A DNA stretch of 30,119 bases from Monosiga brevicollis MX1 (taxonomy: Eukaryota; Opisthokonta; Choanoflagellata; Craspedida; Salpingoecidae). Below are positions 20,391-30,119 of the stretch, piece after piece. The first letter of the stretch is position 1, and each line of letters starts with the position of its first letter. The stretch spans positions 2,226,743-2,256,861 of the forward strand of contig NW_001865040.1 of assembly GCF_000002865.3 (NCBI RefSeq). Reading direction: 5' to 3'. The notes beneath the pieces are model-generated. The model made no database searches, was not told the origin of the DNA, and saw nothing but the letters and a program-made list of their open reading frames with translations. The translations under genes and the position numbers were made by a program.

Positions 20391-23300
20391 ATGGATGGCC
20401 AGGATAATTTGCTGGCCATGCCTGAAGAATGGCCCATGCATGTACGTCATCGCGGTGACTTGCACATGAGCTCCATCTCAAACCAACCTTTCTGCCCGCT
20501 GCCATGTTGTCATTGCTCCTCATCATCACCTTTTCCACCCGTGTGCTCACCCAACTACCGTGTCCGTCGTGATGCCAGACGGCAGCGCTCGAGAACAGTA
20601 TTGCCAGCCGGTCCGCCGCCGATCGCTTGCCCATGATGCTAGCATTGCTACGACACCTCTCCCTGCCCCAGCTACAACTCGTGCAGACAGTATGTTTACC
20701 TCATCCATCGCTTTGAACTCAACTGCTTCCACAAGACTCATCCGAGTCGAAACCTCGCCCTCAACGTCTTTGTCCGTCCCTCGCAGGTGTGCAACGATCG
20801 AATTGAAAAGCGCGCTGAAGAACTTTCGGACCCCGTTCGAGAGGCCAACGACGTAGATCGACTCCGAGAGCTTTCGGTGCGCCCTCGCTTCGACACCCGC
20901 CTAGTTCTGCCCTCGCTGGCCCCGTCAATTTCCCTGTCACTTACCCGCGGCTCGCCTTCCTAGGTCTCCCACTCTGGTATCGAAGCAACTACCGCCAGGC
21001 TCCTCCAACAGCTATATTGTTTGCGACGCAACAACGCCCCCGCTGCGCGGGAATATATTCGTCTTGTGGCTGCCGCCGTGTCCCACGCCACCGTAGTCGG
21101 CTATGACGTACACGGCTCCAATGGCCACTTTGAGACATGCCTCGGTCTCGTTCGCACATGCATCCAACACCCAGCTTACGACAGCACCGCCCGCGCCAAT
21201 TTCCGTCTCTTACTACAAAAGCTCCTCCACCTGCAACAGCAAGCCGAGCTCAAAGCCCAACTTCAACAGCAGTCATCCCAGAACGCAGGCTCGACTCACG
21301 CCATCTCACCCAGCCCCACCTCACCACCCCCAGACCGACCCTCCTCAACGACCTCCACGTCCTCGCTGGCTGCCTTGGACACGGGTCGCGCCCCCGGCCT
21401 TCCCGCTGGAAGCAGACTAGCTGCATGGACCTCAGATGATACCATCGCACATCCTCACGGGAGTCCTGACCCTGCTCTCGACCAGGACTTGGCTCACAAC
21501 AGCGCCGATAAGCGTCGCAAAGCGCGCCCCACCTTGACTCCACGTCGATTGGCACCGGATCGTCCCCCAGGCTTGCCCGACACCAAGGCCTCGCACCCTT
21601 CCACTGATGACCAGCAAGCCCTTCCCCTGAGCAACTCACTAGCGCACGGCGAGGTCCTTGTTAGCGACATGGCCACCTCGTCCGCTGACCACCTACTGGG
21701 CGATGCCACCCGCGCTGCATTTGAAAATGCCGTCTCTTCTGGCGATACTCCGGCTGATCGGACCCCTCCCAGTGAGGGCAACCAAAGTCGTAAGCCATCC
21801 CGCCCCCTTTTCTCCCACACTCGAGACGAACTCTGACCCTCACTTCTTTTTGATAGATATCAGGGCCTGGCTCAAGAAGCTACGACTGCACAAGTATCAA
21901 TCCATCTTCGCTTCGCTTTCGCAAGAAGCCATATTTGCCCTGACCGACGAAGAGCTGGAGAACCGAGGTTGGACCTTTCCTGCCGTGGAGAAAGCTGCCC
22001 ACGCAAATGACAAAAATAGGACAAGCTATGCAGAACAATCCAGTTGCACGGTCGCGTGCCGCTGACATTGCTCGTCTCTTGCTCTCTCTCTCTCTCCCAG
22101 GCGTGGCTGCCAAAGGCGCCAGGACTAAAATGCTCAAATCAATACAAGCGCTTCGCGAGCAAGCGCCAGGCTTGGGTGAGCGATTAAAACAGTGTCGTGA
22201 GGTAAGGATCCATGGGTGCACACTTCCACGTGTACTTTGGCAATGCAATATATTTTCTTTGCGGCTGGTGGTGGTGGTGATGGTGCTGCTGTTGTCGCTG
22301 TTGTTCTTTCCTATTGGGCGTTTTTGCCGACCAGGGGATGAGAAATTTCGTGAGGGAAAAAGCTCGTTTGCACGGGAAACCCCCGATTTTATTCTCGCCA
22401 AAAACCATCTTGATTTTTTTGTTTGTTTGTTTCTTGTTTGTTTGTTTGTTTAGTTTTTCTTTTTTGTTTTGTTTTTTTCTCCTTGCTAGACCTCGCGACC
22501 TCGCTTATAACCCATGCCATGACTATGTGATCCATGTAGGATTTGCAATCCGGGTGGCTTTCTCGGGGGTTTGTCGCGTTGAGCGATGTGTTGGAGAGAC
22601 CTTTTTTGCCTCGTGATTCCGACTTCTCGCAAGAGGTTCGTGTTGGTCGCAATCCGCGAGTCACAACTTCGTTTTACGAGCAAATGATCACAACGCGTGT
22701 CCTTACGCACTTTTGTTTGGAATATCTAGCTTGAGAACACGCTCAATATGGCGGCCACCGTGGTGCATCAACAGCACGGCAACGGGGGGCTTCCTGTATC
22801 TCAACTCGCTCAGCAGCTCGTACCGCTCTTAGACCGTGCCATGCGTTACGACCTCTTCACCCCTCAACAAAGGGCCTCCTTTTCTCACTGGCGCACTATG
22901 ACCGAACACCTCTTGGCCTCGGTGCGAATCCGATCGCCTCTATCCCTTGCTTCGTGTGAACTTCCTGAAAAGCTCAAACCTCGAGCCCATCGCTCACATT
23001 CATGCGCGCCTCTCCGCTCCTACCGCCATATAATCACAGCAACCCTCACAACAACAACAGCAGCAGCAGCAGCAGTCTCAACAACAAACCCAGTCACAAG
23101 TCTCTGTACAATCCTCCGCACAAGCATTGCCAGCGCAATTGCATGCTCAACAGGGCTTCCAAATCCCTCAACAAGCAGGGGCTGGCCAATACTTGGGGAC
23201 CAATCGGTGGAGCCTACCTGCAGACTTTGGCATGAGCATGCAAGTGAAACACCATCGCCGTCAGGCGTACGAAACCCGCCATCGCAACCGCGCAGCGACA

Positions 23301-23891
23301 CACGGTCCGCGCAGTGCCAGCTCTCATGGACTTGAGGACCACACAAGCTATTTGGGGGTGCCCACCTACAGCATGTGCGTACAAGCGTCCTGGCCACCGC
23401 CCATGATTCTCAACCAGAAGGTTGTTCCTTACTAAAGCGTCACCTCACCTGTCTGTCCTGTTTCCTGCCATCTCTCAGGTCCGCGGCCGAGCTGGCACAT
23501 TCACGTGAGCAAGCTGTGGCGGTGGCTCACGCTGCTATCGGAGGTGGCTTCTCTTCGAACATGCCCGGCATGCACCTGACGCACCTCAATGCGGGAGCAC
23601 CACCCAAGTCAGACCAGTGCTGCCAAGCGCCGCTCTAAATGGCCAGAAAGGTGTAGGCTCACTTCTGCTTTCAACCGCCTTGCCCTTAGCCTACCTTCGG
23701 AACCTCTTTCCGCATCCAGTTCGTATTCCAATCTCAACTCGGATCGAGGGTGGAACCACGGGAGCGCCAATAGCTTGTACAATGGAAGCACGGAATCCGA
23801 GCCCGTCTTGCGCTTTAGCCAGCGACATCCGAGCCAGAGTTCGGTCGAAGGCCTTGGCCTGTTCTCGGCTCCGGGTGGTCCCAGCGGGTGA
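20391..23891 (+). CDS. Smaug/SAMD4-like RNA-binding SAM-domain translational repressor
   Basis: Smaug proteins bind stem-loop recognition elements in mRNAs through a SAM domain and recruit repression and deadenylation factors in the cytoplasm. Exons: 20391-20441, 20579-20689, 20787-20876, 20964-21789, 21857-21967, 22101-22201, 22730-22921, 23040-23374, 23479-23607, 23657-23891; about 726 residues. Order: SSR1-like helix (RLPMMLALLRHLSLPQLQLV, about 36-53); SSR2/PHAT-like helices (about 113-180); a disordered Ser/Pro region; the SAM domain (about 361-428) with WLKKLRLHKYQSIF and AAKGARTKMLKSIQ, matching the RNA-contacting LRLHKY and KGA segments; a pseudo-HEAT-like segment (about 445-490, QLAQQLVPLLDRAMRYDLF); a Gln-rich run; and a Ser/Asn-rich C-terminus. 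An upstream in-frame ATG at 20304 is possible. The last intron (23608-23656, 49 bases) is inferred from phase and is the least certain; an acceptor at 23650 would also work. Confidence 0.87.
22415..22485. repeat. T-rich (TTTG)n tract in Smaug-like intron 6
   Basis: Repeated TTTG/TTTC words on the + strand within the 22202-22729 intron, the longest intron of this gene. It causes spurious Phe/Leu-rich reading frames. Confidence 0.85.
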
Positions 23892-24654
23892 GGTCTTTGT
23901 TGTCGAGTTGGAGTAACGGAATCAACAGAATTTGCTCTTGAGAGTATACAACTACGCTCATAGCTCCCTTGTGTTGTGTGGTCTCTTCTGCGTAGGTGGC
24001 ATGATGACCGGTCTGGAACCGGTTATGCAACCAATGGTGAGCAGTTTGCCTAACACGCTCTGATGTACTCTTCCTTTGCATGATCGTGGTTCACGGCCCT
24101 TTGTTTTTTTTGTTTTTTTGTTTTTTCAACAGGAGACGAAAAGAGGCGCAGTGCGCGTTTTTAGTTATGATCGCCTTCCCTATTTAGCCTAGCTCTGACA
24201 GAACCCCATCCTCCAACCCCCGACCCCAACCCCTCTTGTTTTTACCGGTCTCCAAGGGACTTGTGGCGAACTTGATTGATGTGTGTGTATTCCTATCGGT
24301 CTATCCACACCAACTTGATGAAGCTCTCAGATGTGGATCTCTCAGCTGGATTTTATTCTCCATAATGCTGTTTTGGTTTTTCGATTTAGCTTCATTCTGT
24401 GGCACGTCAATCACACAAGTTGTTGATCGTTTCTATGGTTTGCGTGTCAACTTGACGCGTCAGCTTGCATTCAAGTGATGGAAAAAAAAAAGGAACCCCC
24501 AATCAGGCCAGCTCAAGAACAATAGTCAATTATCATGGCACAATCAATGGAAATAAGATGGTATCGAACAGCTCATATTGCTAGCTTACAACTCATCAAC
24601 ACACAGGTCAAACCAGATATCCCGAGCAGACAGCTTTCGGTTTGCGAGCTCAGC
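23892..24654. other. Convergent spacer between the Smaug-like gene and the receptor kinase
   Basis: This holds the 3' ends of two converging genes. Short T-runs occur at 24106-24127 and an A-run at 24482-24491. I found no clear AATAAA in the correct position for either gene and no coding frame with family features; the 80-residue frame at 24236-24478 looks random. Confidence 0.5.
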
Positions 24655-27600
24655 CTACAACACAGTAAACCGCTCATAAAGCATGTCATCGTGGCCAGGT
24701 GTTCCTCGCCGCGCTTGCCACTCTGACAGCCGATTTGCTTGAGTCAACGGATTTGCAGCAAAACTTTGGTACGGCTCGACCCGCAGAATTGTGTCTCGCG
24801 TGGTACGGGTGGCATCGGCTGACGCTTCGGTGCCTTCACTCGGCTTGCCTGAGTTGGGCAATGAGTTGAGGTTTCGGCTCGGCTCGGTTAATGCCTCGAA
24901 ACTCAGCCCAAGGTTGTTCTGGTCCTTTTCGCCATCAATGTATCGGACAGGGTCGAGCGAGATCTGCTCTGCGTTTACGAGACGCTGTACCTCGCGCAAG
25001 CGCACGTACAGCTCGCTGAAGGAAGGGCGTTCGTGTCGCTCAAGCCAGCATGAACGCATGATATCGTAGACCACCAACGGGCACGTAGGCGGTCGCTCGA
25101 GGCGATACCCGGCAGACACAGCAATCAGAACGGCAGGATTGCTCATGGAAGCGTACGGCAAGGATGCCGCATTCATGGCCATCTCATACCTATCCACAGC
25201 ACACGGTCAGGGAAGGACAGGTGCACCTTTGATTCGTTCGATCAGAGTCAGAAGTCACAGGAACCAAGGCGTTACGTACATCAGAACACCAAAGGACCAG
25301 ACATCAGAAGCTGTGGAGTAGACTTGATCCTTCAACACCTCTGGAGCAGCCCAGCTACGCCACATCCAAGAGCACGTCGACGAGATGTGAGTCAAACGGA
25401 TGGAATAAACTGAAGCAGCATGCTTGATAAAACCAATGCATAAAAGAAGCCCAAAAACAGATTCAGGAACCAACCGCACAGGCACAAGACGGTTGCCTTT
25501 GGTCATGTAGTAACGACGATCTTTGGACATGCCGAAATCGGCAATTTTGCAATGCATGTCCTCGGTCACAAGCACATTGCTATGAGACGGGCAACGCGTC
25601 GGAGTGAGTTGAAGCGAACGCGGAGAAAGACTGCAACAACCACATCTACAGACGAGCGAGAACAGAAACGAAGAAGGGAAAGGGGCAAGGCACAGACGAT
25701 GCAAGAAGAGGCGGCAGCGAGTAAGACCGAGTACGAACCGCGCGGCCAAATCACGATGTAGGCCACCAGCCAATGCAACTGTGCTCATGCCGTCGGCAAC
25801 CTCGGCCGCCATGCGAAGTTTGACGACCCAAGAGAGCTCTTGGTCCTTGAAGAAGTAGCTGCGCAGGCACTCGTCGAGCGCGCCCTTTTCGCAGAGCTCC
25901 ATGACCATCAGCAATGGGCGACCAAGGGTGACCACACCGAGAAGACTCACGATGCGTGGCTCGTTGGCAAATTGCGCCAGCATGGTAGCCTCATGATAAA
26001 ACTCCTCCAAGACGGTGTTGTCGAGTCCCTCGTTTCGGAGCGTTTTCACGGCCACGCGAACGCGCTGGTTGGTGGAGGGCATGCGTAGTACACCCTCGTG
26101 AACCGATCCAAAAGCACCGCTGCCCACCTCCTCGCCCAGAACGATGCGATGGCGAGGAAGTTCGTCTGGCACGACAAGACCCTTGAGCGGTGTTAGGCTC
26201 TCCAAATGAGAGAGCTCATCTTTGAAGTCATGGGCCTCGTAGTCGCCCTTGTTTCGGCGGCGCACCAGAAGCAACATCACAACCAGGAGAGCTAACAAAA
26301 GCGCAATGCCTAAAGCAATGCCCAAAATGCCCCCTAAAGATATGCCTTTGCTCTCGTTCAAAATGGCACCCACTGCGGCTGGGTCCACGGTGGTAGTCGG
26401 GAAGCTGGGTCCGACACAGCTGAAGGAACCGAGTGATTTCCACAATGTCATGTTCAAGTCCACCGTCTCGTCATTGATAAGACCCAGGATGCGCACGGAT
26501 GCATCAATGTTCGGTACTTGGATCTGCGCAGACACGTGCACGTTATGCTTCTCGTCAAAGCTGAGTTGAGAATAAGCAATGCCATCGATCGTCTTGTTGA
26601 TGAGGAAGTCACTAACACCCTCGACGAGTGCGATCCGGGTCGCCGTCACGTTGGCGCCAAACTGATATGTGTGCAGCCGTTGAACGGCAGCGTAGGATAT
26701 GACATTGACGGCGTCTGCGAATCCCACAGTGTATGGCCGTGCCGTCGTCACGTCCACAAACGCTTGATGGCCCGTGGTGGAGAAGTAATTTAGATAATCC
26801 TTGGAGACCTGCGTTGTGAAGGCGGGTGGTGTCACCTTGATCATGACCACCTTATTCAAGCTTGCCTGCAGGATCTGGGGCGAGTAGGTGGTGGGAATGG
26901 CGGCAAAGCTGCTAAAGACCCAGAGAAAGTTCTCCTCAAACATACCCATGACGCGGGCCACCTCCAACAGGATGTTCGCCTGCGCTGCCAACCTACACAA
27001 GGCAAAACACCACCAGTCAACGTCATGCAAGCGGATTGAAGAGCCGTGAAGGTGGGCCATTGGACGGGACAGAAGAGCAAGCTAGCTACTCACATCATAA
27101 CAACAATGACGCCAGAACCCGCACGCCAAACATCCTCAAGCATGGCGCGCATGCCTGCGGTGGAAGCGGAGTTGTTAAAGTAAAAGGCCTCGGTGGCAAT
27201 GCCGATCCGTTGGGATTCGGCTTGAAAGGCTGCTCCAGCTTCGACGTTGGCCAAGAAGCTGGGGTCGACAATCATCGAAGCGCAATCAAACTGGGTTGCC
27301 TGGAGCCAGCGTGCCACTGAGGTCCCATAAAAGGGGGATGATGGATTGAGACGGAAGAAGGAAGCGTAAATGTCGGTGTTGGAGAGACTGGCCACGGTAG
27401 CACCAGGAGAGACAGTGAGCATGTTGGCTGGAGCAGTGATGTTGGCAAGCTGGACCGTGCATTCGGAAATGACTCCGCCTGCTAAAGCGTGAAAGACGTT
27501 GCCATCTACCACTTCACGAGCAACGCCTGAGCAGGAGGTGGAATAGGTATCGCGCAGAGATCCCAGCAGGCGTAGTTGAGGGCGATGCTCGGTGAAAAAC

Positions 27601-29696
27601 TCAAGCGCAGCGATTGCAAAGGCTTCAGCAGCCGCGACGCCTGGTTGGACGGCTGGATTTTGCCTGTGACGCAAGCAAAAGGCCCGCCAGCGAGGGCAGT
27701 GTCATGGGTGAGCATTTGCATCGGTGAGAAGACGAACCTGGGCAACGATACGCACCGGCCAAAGGCAAAAATAATGTTAATGTCCACAGGGATGAGGGGG
27801 ACAGGATAGAGGGAAGCCGAGTTGTTCAACATGAGCCATGGTCGCCATGTGCGGGCACCAGTTGGTGAATACAGTATCTGTTCGCCGTCAGACTAAAAAA
27901 CAAGGGGGGGGGGGGAGGACATGACCGACGCGACTATGAGAACGACCAAAGTAACCGCCAAGAGGCTAAGCTCCCAGAACTAGCGAGGTAGGCAACATAC
28001 GTTTATCAGCATGATGAGTTTGGGACCCGTCCAGATGGGCGGACGCTGGCCAAAAAAGTGGGGAGTCTCGGCCTCGCTTTCAATGGGAGAGTCCCATCGA
28101 CGCCCGGGTCGATTGGAGTAGCGCACAAGGGCTTCCACAAAAGGCGCCATGCTGGCGGTGAGGTGGGAATTGCTGTGACAAGTGACCAACTGAGCAATGC
28201 GGCCCGAGTAGAGGATGGCGTCGATAATTAGGGCGCTGCGCGAGGTGTAGGGCTGCCATGTCAGAGCTGCCAAGGATGTGCAGCATACGGATGAGACGAG
28301 CGGTGGTGGGCAAAAGATAGCATGGCCACAAGATATACATGTGGCTACGAGGGCCGAGGAGCGTGATTAACACTGTGGAAAACGTACGGGCAATGTCGGC
28401 CGTGTCTGCTATTGTATCCAAAGCGGATTGGACGCTGTCACTGCCTGGGAAGGTGCCAAATGAGATCACGTTGGCCTCAAAAAAGGCCTGATGGTGTTGT
28501 GCCGGTTGCAGGCGCCCAATGGATACGTGGTGAGGCGATGGTAGGACTCTGCAACGGTTCTGATTCAGACGAGGAAGCTTTCTTAAAAAAAAAACGCACA
28601 GAAGCTTTGCTGGCATTTGGGTGGTCGAACGCCAGGAGAGACTCGCAGATAATGGGCACTGAGATGGGGCTCAAGTCGGATGGAAACACAAAGACGTGGC
28701 TAAAGGGTGGATCAGACGGAAAAAGGGTCAGGCAAGCTCGCGGTCACTTGGGGTACCAGGGTCGTGGGTAGTGCGGAAGTTAGGCTTCATGGAGCGGGCT
28801 GAGCGCACCCTTGTTCGAGATGGCCAGCGTTGTAGAGGTTCAAAATTTGCTGGACTAGTTCGTTAGCCTCATCGGCAAGAACGAGCCAGATGAAGCGGGA
28901 GTTGAAGCCAGAGCTGAGGCATTGTGTACCCAGGTTGAAGCCACGAGCAAACACTTCAATCTATGAGCACAACAAGCATGGCAAGTTGCACATGAGAGCT
29001 TGGCTGTTCCAGATGATCAAGATCACTGAGGCCAATCTCCTCCTGAGCATGATCATTGGCTGGGGGTCACGAAGGAGGCGAAACAGGCCAGGACAGAAAA
29101 AAGGGTGAGGGTGGGCCCACCTCGTGTTCAGCCGCAGCGCTCTGTAAGCTGACTTGCTCTTCCGAGGTAAGGTCGATCCAGCTGCAGCGCTCGGTGAGGA
29201 GCTTGACGGTGGTCCAGCCCAGGGTTTTGAGAAAGGACATGAGGGCACTGGTCGCTGTGTCTTTGTGGAGACCTAGATTCTGGATGATGGTGGCTCGTTG
29301 AGCTAGCGGGGTGGCAGTGGCCACGCCCTCGATCAGGGGGTGCATGGGGAGATAAAGAGCTCCAGTGAGATTGACGGGTTGCTGGACGTTGGACCAGCGC
29401 ATGTCAATGACAATGTCGACGGAAGGGTCATTCGGTGCGGCCAGCCTGAGGAGGCCGCCCGGAGAGCCGCATGTTGTGCTGGGCAAGAAGGCTTGGTTGG
29501 CAAAGGCAGTGACGGCTTGGATGAGGGCAGAGCTGTTCCGGTCATTATCTTCAAGCACCCGAACTTGAAGAGGCACTGCGGCTTCCGACAGATACGGGAG
29601 GAAGATGGCGAGAAGAAGGAGCAGTCGCCGAGGTTGAATGGCAAGTGCAGGTCGCTGCGCGCGTTGGGGAGGGGCCCCAAGGAGATGAGCAGCCAT
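24655..29696 (-). CDS. Receptor tyrosine kinase with two Venus-flytrap (periplasmic-binding-like) modules
   Basis: A type I membrane receptor kinase. Eleven in-phase exons: 29696-29121, 28960-28809, 28699-28600, 28559-28388, 28266-28001, 27892-27756, 27663-27094, 26992-25739, 25579-25475, 25354-25280, 25189-24655; about 1313 residues. Order: signal anchor-like start with LLLLLAIFLPYL (about 28-39); a first ANF-receptor/type I periplasmic-binding module (about 44-465; ATSALMSFLKTLGWTTVKLL); a second (about 469-850; YGTSVARWLQATQFDCASMI, then GMRAMLEDVWRAGSGVIVVM); a membrane helix (about 878-902, then RRRNK); kinase domain (about 938-1217) with GSGAFGSV, VAVK, the C-helix Glu in FYHEATML, HRDLAARN, DFG, tandem YY, PVRWAAPE and DVWSFGVLMYE; and a 95-residue tail ending FTVL. 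All catalytic residues are present, so it should be active. ATG 29696 is the first after an in-frame stop. The nearest known design is the Venus kinase receptor, with one such module. Ligand unknown. Confidence 0.92.
28560..28599 (-). other. Probable 40-base intron in the receptor kinase gene
   Basis: Between exons 28699-28600 and 28559-28388 the frame changes. A GTGCG donor, a run of ten T and a TCAG acceptor fit a 40-base intron that restores the frame of the periplasmic-binding module. The alternative is a frameshift caused by a homopolymer error in the T/A run. Confidence 0.6.
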
Positions 29697-30119
29697 GATT
29701 GCCAGCAAGAGGTGGCGGGCAAACTGGCACCGGGCTCAACAGGACGCTTGTGGTCAAAGGGCGACGCCTGGCGGTGGTACGAGGGAATGACCCGGCGCTC
29801 GGGGCGATCCGGAGTTGGCAAACGGCACCAGCTACTGTCGGTCGCGCTTGCCAACACCAAGCAAGTGACAAGCAAAGAACAGGATAGACTGCATCAAATG
29901 CTATTCATAATGCTTGCCCAGTTGCACCGAGCCTGGCCCGAGGCGGGGAAGGGTCACGGAGATGGGTCACGCGAGGGAGCCCCAAACGAGAAGGGCAAGG
30001 ACAAATGGCGTCGAGTGCTGCAAAGCCCGTACGGAAACACAACACAGCCTCGTCTTGGTCTCTGCCGACAACGGCCGCTGTCATCCCATGCCACCTGGCC
30101 TCACGTTCATGCGCGACCG
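29697..30119. promoter_or_regulatory. Region upstream of the receptor kinase start
   Basis: GC-rich sequence before the receptor start codon, running to the window end. It should contain this gene's promoter and 5' UTR. I see no other gene, repeat or recognisable element. Confidence 0.45.

Noticed and set aside
23617-23916. Alternative reading frame for the C-terminus of the Smaug-like protein
   Set aside because: It gives a hydrophobic/Arg-rich sequence; the frame ending at 23891 has the Ser/Asn-rich composition expected of a Smaug tail and joins in phase.
1-30119. Operons, CRISPR arrays or phage-like modules
   Set aside because: All genes are spliced eukaryotic genes except the intronless receptor; no regularly spaced repeats or prokaryotic gene clusters are present.

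Overview
This is nuclear DNA from a eukaryote, most likely a choanoflagellate of the Monosiga/Salpingoeca kind (inference). The genes are compact and split by many short GT-AG introns, mostly about 40-270 bases, and coding DNA is GC-rich. The gene mix is typical of the animal/choanoflagellate lineage: a receptor tyrosine kinase, an adhesion-type GPCR, a Smaug-type RNA-binding protein and two intraflagellar transport proteins. There is no sign of prokaryotic operons, CRISPR or transposons.

Eight protein genes lie on strictly alternating strands. In order: (1) the 3' part of purine nucleoside phosphorylase, + (89-1145); (2) the catalytic-type (alpha) subunit of mitochondrial NAD isocitrate dehydrogenase, - (1606-3461); (3) an apparently intronless adhesion-type seven-helix receptor, + (4443-7601); (4) a DUF1295 / steroid 5-alpha-reductase-fold membrane protein, - (7946-9968); (5) the small GTPase IFT27, + (11297-12310); (6) IFT140, - (12502-18468); (7) a Smaug/SAMD4-like translational repressor, + (20391-23891); (8) a receptor tyrosine kinase with two Venus-flytrap-like ectodomain modules, - (24655-29696). 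I rebuilt exon structures by matching frame and splice phase across GT/AG boundaries and by recalling conserved family motifs; no transcript evidence was available.

IFT27 (IFT-B complex) and IFT140 (IFT-A complex) end tail to tail with 191 bases between stop codons, so two parts of the ciliary transport machinery are physically paired. The metabolic genes (PNP and IDH3 alpha) and the two receptors have no evident functional link to them. Intergenic DNA is rich in simple repeats, notably a CT tract broken by TTAAA at 19522-19725 and an AT-rich patch at 18935-19135.

The most interesting items are the receptor kinase with a doubled periplasmic-binding-type ectodomain (compare Venus kinase receptors, which have one), the GPCR with two identically spaced six-cysteine modules and a GPS motif lacking the usual cleavage triad, the full Smaug domain order in what looks like a unicellular lineage, and several very small exons and introns.
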